Part shown: positions 59,009 to 64,000 of the stretch, piece by piece
Layout: each line of letters opens with the position of its first letter
Position numbering within the stretch: the first letter of the stretch is position 1
From: Synechococcus sp. MIT S9220
GTDB taxonomy: Bacteria > Cyanobacteriota > Cyanobacteriia > PCC-6307 > Cyanobiaceae
DNA length: 64,000 nt
Assembly: GCF_014304815.1 (NCBI RefSeq)
Contig: NZ_CP047958.1
Coordinates: forward strand, 744,001-808,000
Reading direction: 5' to 3'
The notes under the pieces: generated by a model
The model's database searches: none
What the model was told of the DNA's origin: nothing
What the model saw: only the letters and a program-made list of their open reading frames with translations
Program-made: the position numbers and the translations under genes

Positions 59009-60166
59009 ATGGGTTCCTATTCCCGCCTTCAGCACAACCCCCAGTTGCTCAGGCAACTGGGGGTTGTCACGTATCAACAACGCTGGCCTTGGATCGGCGG
59101 CGACTTGCAAACTCTGCGCGACACGATTCGGCCGGTTCCTTTGCCCGAGGATCAGGGAGAGCCGATTCGGATTGCTGTGCCTGCTCTGGCCAGTGGTGCA
59201 GCAGCAGCTGGCGAGTTGCTGGCTTTTCTGGATCGTCCCCTGCCCACGCCTGCAGGTGACCCCGTACCCTCAAAAGCGCTTGTTCTGGCCCTGCATGGGC
59301 TCGGTGGTTCCAGCCGTCGAGAGGGCCTCCGCCGCCTAGTCCTCACTCTGCAGAGGCGGGGATTTGCGGTGTTGAGGCTCAATCTGCGGGGAGCGGACCC
59401 CGGCAGAGATCTGGCCGGCGGCACCTACGCCGCCGCCTGCAACAGCGATCTGCTGCCAGTGATCGTGCGTGCCCGTGAGCTTTGTCGGCAGCTGGCCCCA
59501 TCCAGATCCGCTTTGCCCCTCTTCGGTGCTGGGGTTTCTCTTGGTGGCACCATGCTTTTGAACGGTTGTCTGTCCAGCACGCAGGACAGGTCTACGGCCG
59601 GACTTCCCCCCGATCAGTTGGTGCTCGATGGGTTGTTTTGCGCCAGCAGCCCCCTGGATCTGGCAGCCTGCAGCGCCTCGATCGAACGACCGCGCAACCG
59701 GGTGTATCAGCGATGGTTGCTGCAACGTCTGGTCCGACAAACACTGGCCGACCCCTTCGGTGTGAGCCCGCAGGAGAATGAATCGCTGACCCAAACCCCT
59801 CCGCGCTCGATCCGTGCTTTTGATGCAGCGGTCACCGCTCCTCGCTGGGGGTTCGATTCTGTCGATGCCTATTACTCCAGGGCATCTCCTTTGCCATTTC
59901 TGCTCGATGATCGGCGCTCGTTGCCGCCCACCCTGCTGCTTCAGGCTCTCGATGATCCCTGGGTGCCAGCGGCTGGAGCCAAGCGTTTGCTCTCAGCCCT
60001 CACGTCGCAGCCGGCTGCTCAGCCTGACCCTGTGTCGGTTCTTCTCACGGAGAGAGGCGGTCACAATGGCTTCCATGCTCCCGGCGACAGCCTGGAGAGC
60101 GGATGCTGGTCTGATCGTGTGGCCTCTGCTTGGTTGAGCCAACTCAGCTCTGAAGGGTCACGCTGA
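59009..60166 (+). CDS. YheT-like alpha/beta hydrolase
   Basis: The 385-residue product matches the YheT/ABHD1-3 group: WPWIGGDLQTLRD, KALVLALHGLGGSSRREGLR, NLRGADPGRDL, nucleophile GAGVSLGGTMLLNG (Ser), LLLQALDDPWVPA (Asp) and TERGGHNGF (His). The triad is complete. Substrates are unknown; family members are esterases or lipid hydrolases. ATG 59006 or 59009 is possible. A 15-bp inverted repeat covers codons 9-20. The 3' end overlaps the next minus-strand gene by 23 bases. Confidence 0.85.
   Translation: MGSYSRLQHNPQLLRQLGVVTYQQRWPWIGGDLQTLRDTIRPVPLPEDQGEPIRIAVPALASGAAAAGELLAFLDRPLPTPAGDPVPSKALVLALHGLGGSSRREGLRRLVLTLQRRGFAVLRLNLRGADPGRDLAGGTYAAACNSDLLPVIVRARELCRQLAPSRSALPLFGAGVSLGGTMLLNGCLSSTQDRSTAGLPPDQLVLDGLFCASSPLDLAACSASIERPRNRVYQRWLLQRLVRQTLADPFGVSPQENESLTQTPPRSIRAFDAAVTAPRWGFDSVDAYYSRASPLPFLLDDRRSLPPTLLLQALDDPWVPAAGAKRLLSALTSQPAAQPDPVSVLLTERGGHNGFHAPGDSLESGCWSDRVASAWLSQLSSEGSR
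59034..59067. repeat. 15-bp perfect inverted repeat inside the hydrolase 5' end
   Basis: ACAACCCCCAGTTGC (59034-59048) pairs with GCAACTGGGGGTTGT (59053-59067) around the loop TCAG. No T-run follows. It lies 50 bases after pntB. Confidence 0.85.
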
Positions 60167-60485
60167 AAGGGCTGCGGCGGATCACCCAGTCTTCGCAGGG
60201 ACGTCCACCGATCACATGCTCTTCGAGGATGCGTCGAATCCGTTCCGGCGTGACTCCTCCGTACCAGATGCCATCAGGCCAGATCAGCAACACCGGGCCC
60301 TGATCACAAACCCGCAGGCAGTCAGCTTTGCTGCGCAGGACCACCCCGCCTGGCCGGTCCGGACGCTCCAGTGCCAGCTCCCTCACTCCAAGCTTCAGAG
60401 CCTCCCAGCTGGCTGCGCCAAGGGCAGGATCACAGCATTTCGCTTTGGTGGCTGTTGCACAGAGCAGCAGGTGATGACTGATCAC
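60144..60485 (-). CDS. Thioredoxin-like [2Fe-2S] ferredoxin
   Basis: The 113-residue product has the (2Fe-2S) thioredoxin-like ferredoxin layout: [16 protein letters not shown] at the start, [20 protein letters not shown] and [15 protein letters not shown]. The Cys set (C9, C17/18, then CLRVC) is typical of this fold, also used by NuoE/HoxE. It is a small electron carrier. The gene overlaps dxr by 4 bases and is co-transcribed with it, suggesting a redox role linked to the MEP pathway, an inference from position. Confidence 0.88.
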   Translation of the reverse strand: MISHHLLLCATATKAKCCDPALGAASWEALKLGVRELALERPDRPGGVVLRSKADCLRVCDQGPVLLIWPDGIWYGGVTPERIRRILEEHVIGGRPCEDWVIRRSPFSVTLQS

Positions 60486-61759
60486 GCCGCCATGGCAGTG
60501 AGCGGAAGGCGTCGTGTGCCCCGGTCAACCTGTTCGCGCACGGCGGTGCGGGCCCACTGATCGACGGCCAGCACGTCATCCAATTGCGGCTGGTCAACCC
60601 GGTCGGATTTGTGGCGCTCGCAGGCTGTTTCGATTAGGTCGGGAATGTCGAGGAAATGAATCCGCTCCTCGAGGAACTGGGCCACCGCCTCTTCATTGGC
60701 GGCATTGAGCACAGCCGGCATGGTGCCACCGGCCCTGCCAGCGGCGTAGGCCAGTTGCATGCAGGGGTATTTGGCGGGATCGGGTTTGTTGAAGGTGAGT
60801 TGCCCGACCTCGGTGAGATTCAGGCGACGCCAGGGTGTCTCCAGGCGCGAGGGCCAACTCATGCAGTAAAGGATTGGCAGCTTCATGTCTGGCCACCCCA
60901 GCTGCGCCAGGACCGAGGAGTCAGCCAGCTCGATCATCGAGTGAATGATGCTCTGCGGATGAATGACGATTTCGATGTGGTCGTAGTCGAGACCAAACAG
61001 ATAGTGGGCTTCGATCACCTCCAGCCCTTTGTTCATCAGCGACGCTGAGTCCACGGTGATCTTTCGGCCCATGCTCCAGTTGGGATGGGAGGTGGCATCG
61101 GCCACGGTGGCTTTCTCCAGATCGGCGGTTGCCCAATCACGGAAAGCACCACCTGAAGCCGTGAGCTGGATCCGGCGCAGGCCCGGAGTGGGAACACCCG
61201 TGGAGAGTCGGGCATTGTCGGCCCAGGGTGTGCCCTGCAGGCACTGGAAGATGGCGGAGTGCTCGGAATCAGCCGGTAGAAGGCGGCTGCCGCTTTTCTT
61301 GAGTTCCGGCAGCACAACCGGACCCGCTGCAATCAAGGTTTCCTTGTTGGCCAGCGCCAGATCCTTGCCGGCCTGGATGGCCGCCAGGGTTGGCAGCAGG
61401 CCTGCACAGCCAACAATGCCGGTCACCACGAGGTCTGCCGTGTCCCAGGAGGCCGCAACGTTCAGTCCGCCGGGACCTCCCACCAGTTCCGGTTGCCGTT
61501 GAGGCTTTTGATCCGCTGGCAGCGAGGCAAGCCGTTCCTCTAGTTCCTTAAGAAGAGATTCATCAGCGAGGGCTACCACCTCGGGGCTGTGTCGTTGGAT
61601 CTGCTCCACGAGCAGGGGCAGGTTGCGACCAGCTGTTAGAGCCACCACCCGGAACTGTTCAGGGAACTCCTGAACGATTTCGAGAGTCTGAGTGCCGATT
61701 GAGCCGGTGGAGCCCAGCACGCTGATGGCTTTCACGCGGATCCTGGCGGTTGCAGCCAT
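60482..61759 (-). CDS. dxr: 1-deoxy-D-xylulose 5-phosphate reductoisomerase
   Basis: The 425-residue enzyme of the MEP isoprenoid pathway converts DXP to MEP with NADPH. It shows [20 protein letters not shown] (NADPH site), [44 protein letters not shown] and [20 protein letters not shown] (metal and substrate residues). The C-terminal helical domain is complete. Isoprenoids here feed carotenoids, phytyl chains and quinones. Confidence 0.95.
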   Translation of the reverse strand: MAATARIRVKAISVLGSTGSIGTQTLEIVQEFPEQFRVVALTAGRNLPLLVEQIQRHSPEVVALADESLLKELEERLASLPADQKPQRQPELVGGPGGLNVAASWDTADLVVTGIVGCAGLLPTLAAIQAGKDLALANKETLIAAGPVVLPELKKSGSRLLPADSEHSAIFQCLQGTPWADNARLSTGVPTPGLRRIQLTASGGAFRDWATADLEKATVADATSHPNWSMGRKITVDSASLMNKGLEVIEAHYLFGLDYDHIEIVIHPQSIIHSMIELADSSVLAQLGWPDMKLPILYCMSWPSRLETPWRRLNLTEVGQLTFNKPDPAKYPCMQLAYAAGRAGGTMPAVLNAANEEAVAQFLEERIHFLDIPDLIETACERHKSDRVDQPQLDDVLAVDQWARTAVREQVDRGTRRLPLTAMAA

Positions 61760-61816
61760 CCTCCCACTTCAATTCCAGTCCCTGGCAAACTTCGGCCAAC
61801 GCACAGTCTTCACGTC

Positions 61817-63163
61817 ATGGCGGCAGCGCAGAAGGAGCACTGGGGATCGGGGTTGGGATTTGTCCTGGCGGCAGCTGGCAGTGCAGTGGGTCTGGGCAAT
61901 CTCTGGGGATTCGCCTACAGGGCCTCCCAGGGCGGAGGAGGCAGTTTCGTTCTCCTTTACGTGCTGATCGTTGCGGTCATCTGTCTGCCGGTGCTGGTGG
62001 CTGAGATGGTGCTTGGTCGCAACACCGGTCGCAGCCCCCTGCTGGCTCCGGCCCAGGCGGCTGGCCGCGACTGGAAACCGATGGGTTGGTTGTTTGTGGT
62101 CGCCGCCTGCGGAATCCTGGCCTTCTATGCCGTGCTGATGGGCTGGACCGCTCAGACCCTGATCCATGCCCTCAATGTGGGTCTTCCTCAAACCATGGAG
62201 GATGCCCAGCTGTTTTTCGACGGCATCAGTGGAGGTAACAGCGCGTTAGCAGGGCAGGCCATCAGCCTGCTGCTGACCGCTCTGGTGGTGTCGGCAGGAG
62301 TGCAGGCCGGAATTGAACGGCTGTCGCGCTGGGCGCTACCGCTTCTTTTTCTGCTGTTGGTGGCCCTGGCGATCTGGGCCAGCACGCTGCCTGGAGCGAT
62401 CGATGGTTACAAGACCTTCCTCCTGCGCTGGGACGGCAGGGAACTGATGAATATCACCACCATCCGAAATGCGTTCAGCCAGGCCTTCTTCTCGATCGGC
62501 ACCGGCATCGGTTCGATCATGGCGTATTCGGCTTATCTCAACCGCAAGGCTCCCGTTCCTCAAGAAGCGGTCGCGGTGGTGGGCCTGGATACCGCGGTGG
62601 GTCTGCTGGCGGGCATGCTCACCTTCCCCGTAGTGATCAGCTTCGGGCTGGGGGATGCCGTGAGTGAGTCCACGATCGGCACGATCTTTCTGGCGCTGCC
62701 AACAGGACTTGCCTCCATCGGCCCGACCGGACGAATTGTGGCTGTGGCCTTTTTCTTCCTGGCCTATCTCGCTGCAATTACGTCGTCGGTGTCGCTGCTG
62801 GAGGTCCCGGTGGCTTCGCTGATGGATCGCTGGAACTGGAGCCGCACCAAGGCGACCTGGATCAGCGCGGCGGTGATTTTTGTGATTGGCCTCCCCGCGG
62901 CCATGAATCTGCAGGTGCTTGGGGCGATGGATGCCTTGTTCGGTGGTGTGCTGCTGATTGCTGGCGGACTGTTGATTGCCGTGCTGATGGGATGGGTTGT
63001 GCCCCGGACCTTCCTGGCTGACCTCAAGGACAGCACCGTTACTCAACCATCTACCAGTGGTCTGATCCTGTTCTTCCTGCGCTGGGTCTCACCGGTGGTA
63101 ATTGCTGCAGGCTTGTTGATCAGCGTGGTGGATCTGATCCGTAACTGGACCGGGCAAGGCTGA
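61817..63163 (+). CDS. Sodium-dependent (NSS/SNF) transporter
   Basis: The 448-residue membrane protein matches the neurotransmitter:sodium symporter family, LeuT-like: EHWGSGLGFVLAAAGSAVGL with GNLWGFAYRASQGGGGSFVL (first helix and sodium site), AFFSIGTGIGSIMAYSAYLN (helix 6) and twelve or so helices. It should import an amino acid or similar solute with sodium, a sensible energy source in sea water. It is divergent from dxr. Confidence 0.93.
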   Translation: MAAAQKEHWGSGLGFVLAAAGSAVGLGNLWGFAYRASQGGGGSFVLLYVLIVAVICLPVLVAEMVLGRNTGRSPLLAPAQAAGRDWKPMGWLFVVAACGILAFYAVLMGWTAQTLIHALNVGLPQTMEDAQLFFDGISGGNSALAGQAISLLLTALVVSAGVQAGIERLSRWALPLLFLLLVALAIWASTLPGAIDGYKTFLLRWDGRELMNITTIRNAFSQAFFSIGTGIGSIMAYSAYLNRKAPVPQEAVAVVGLDTAVGLLAGMLTFPVVISFGLGDAVSESTIGTIFLALPTGLASIGPTGRIVAVAFFFLAYLAAITSSVSLLEVPVASLMDRWNWSRTKATWISAAVIFVIGLPAAMNLQVLGAMDALFGGVLLIAGGLLIAVLMGWVVPRTFLADLKDSTVTQPSTSGLILFFLRWVSPVVIAAGLLISVVDLIRNWTGQG

Positions 63164-63177
63164 ACTAAAGCCAATGT

Positions 63178-63600
63178 TCAAAACAGCCGATTGATGTGGG
63201 CTGAGGCCATCCGCACCTCTCGCAGAAAACAGATCGAAGCCAGCATCACCAGCAGCATCGCTGTGATGAACAGAGGAACCACCACAAGCGTGAGGTTGAT
63301 GCGGCTGATCACGCTGAAGAACATGACAGCGACCACGGTCGAGATCAGCAGGGTTGCGGCGGTGAGTAGCTCGATGGCGCGGATCGTGAGCTGCATGCGC
63401 CTGCGGTAGACCACCTGCTCCCGTTCATCGACTGTTTCGCCCGCATCAAGAGCCGCCTTGGTCTTGCGTGCGTTGTCGACGATCCTGGCGAGGCGACCGG
63501 AGATCACGTTCATCAATGCTCCGATGCCTGCCAGCAGAAACACAGGAGCGACTGAAAGCTGAATGGCTTTGGACAGGCTCTCGGGTTCCATGGGCATCAC
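63178..63600 (-). CDS. DUF2721 membrane protein
   Basis: The 140-residue product has three hydrophobic segments (VAPVFLLAGIGALMNVIS, AIELLTAATLLISTVVAVMF, LTLVVVPLFITAMLLVMLAS) and the DUF2721 pattern with GRLARIVDNARKTKAAL and VVYRRRMQLTIRAIELL. The function is unknown. ATG 63600, 63597 or 63591 can start it. Confidence 0.87.
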   Translation of the reverse strand: MMPMEPESLSKAIQLSVAPVFLLAGIGALMNVISGRLARIVDNARKTKAALDAGETVDEREQVVYRRRMQLTIRAIELLTAATLLISTVVAVMFFSVISRINLTLVVVPLFITAMLLVMLASICFLREVRMASAHINRLF

Positions 63601-63659
63601 GCCGGTCCTGGGCGAACCCTAGGCCTCATGCAACGGAAATCCGGTAGACAGGTGCCTTG

Positions 63660-63914
63660 ATGCACGCCAACACGATGCTCTGGCTCAAGCGCTGGAATTT
63701 CATTGAGAGGGCCAGGATTGAACGGGAGCTCTGGGATGCCTTCGAGGCCAAGCAGGACCCTGAGGCCAAGTTGGAGCAACTCCGGAGCTGGATCGATGCC
63801 GCCGATCCCTCAGAACCCAAACTCGCCGAGCAGCGCTTCAGGCTTGAGGTCTGGACCACCACCTTGGCGCGGATCCGCAAGATCGAGGCGATGATGACTT
63901 CGAAAAAGCCTTGA
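63660..63914 (+). CDS. Hypothetical small protein
   Basis: The 84-residue product from ATG 63660 is charged and helical (FIERARIERELWDAFEAKQD, KLEQLRSWIDAADPSEPKLA) and ends MMTSKKP. Its stop codon meets the cysS stop tail-to-tail. It is probably conserved in this group, with no known function. Confidence 0.7.
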   Translation: MHANTMLWLKRWNFIERARIERELWDAFEAKQDPEAKLEQLRSWIDAADPSEPKLAEQRFRLEVWTTTLARIRKIEAMMTSKKP

Positions 63915-64000
63915 TCAACAGCGGCGCCATTCGGTAACGCCGCCGGGTTTGTCAATCAGTTCGATCCCCTGATCGGAGAGTTCGGCTCTGATCCGGTCGG
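63915..64000 (-). CDS. cysS: Cysteinyl-tRNA synthetase, C-terminal end (partial)
   Basis: The minus strand from the window edge encodes DRIRAELSDQGIELIDKPGG followed by VTEWRRC and stop, the conserved C-terminus of cysteine-tRNA ligase. The rest of the gene is outside the window. Confidence 0.85.
   Translation of the reverse strand, partial: DRIRAELSDQGIELIDKPGGVTEWRRC

Overview
The window reads as chromosome of a marine picocyanobacterium of the Synechococcus group. The evidence is the overlapping psbD-psbC pair, ycf4, ycf39, petM, a high-light-inducible (hli) gene, plant-type ferredoxin, NTRC, ferritin, the pntA1-pntA2-pntB set, and small-protein families that I know only from marine Synechococcus/Prochlorococcus (DUF1651, DUF3104). 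The assignment rests on family recognition by eye; no database search was possible.

Layout. (1) 1-1002: lexA with a probable LexA box, then tRNA-Ala(GGC). (2) About 1003-33000: a long accessory region that begins right after the tRNA. It opens with a satellite- or plasmid-like module: a hypothetical gene, a small HTH protein and a VapE/VirE-type helicase, followed by a thermonuclease. It continues with dozens of tiny genes, many with signal peptides or one membrane span, phage relics (an HK97-type capsid C-terminus and a second scrap of the same 3' end), and at least ten intact or broken DUF1651 copies plus three DUF3104 copies, all on the minus strand. Two DUF1651 copies are split at about the same place by a small exported-protein gene. 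Recognisable larger genes are embedded here: a Ycf66-like membrane protein, cupin, VanZ-like, DUF2808, petF ferredoxin, DUF3303, a YbfB-type MFS transporter, an NfeD-flotillin-flotillin operon and ferritin. (3) About 33000-64000: compact core genome with overlapping operons: MHS transporter, yjbQ, MBL protein, EamA, ClC, [2Fe-2S] protein and cobQ (minus); maf; psbDC; ycf4 and a cyclophilin; ilvH and a hydrolase; a Trm1-like enzyme; petM; ycf39; an ArsM-like methyltransferase; rluE; an IF-1 paralogue; NTRC; a helicase; pntA1-A2-B; dxr; a sodium symporter; and the 3' end of cysS.

How the genes fit together. The core part serves photosystem II assembly and redox balance: PsbD/PsbC, the Ycf39 assembly factor, PetM, NTRC and the transhydrogenase, plus isoprenoid (dxr), cobalamin (cobQ) and branched-chain amino-acid (ilvH) synthesis. 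The left half looks like a recombination-prone island downstream of a tRNA gene, where small exported-protein genes sit between same-oriented DUF1651/DUF3104 relics. Many of its genes encode fewer than 60 residues and were found by reading the sequence directly, including hli (31834-32001), petM (48239-48337), a 52-aa gene at 17833-17991, a 55-aa gene at 20093-20260 and a 58-aa gene at 22386-22562.
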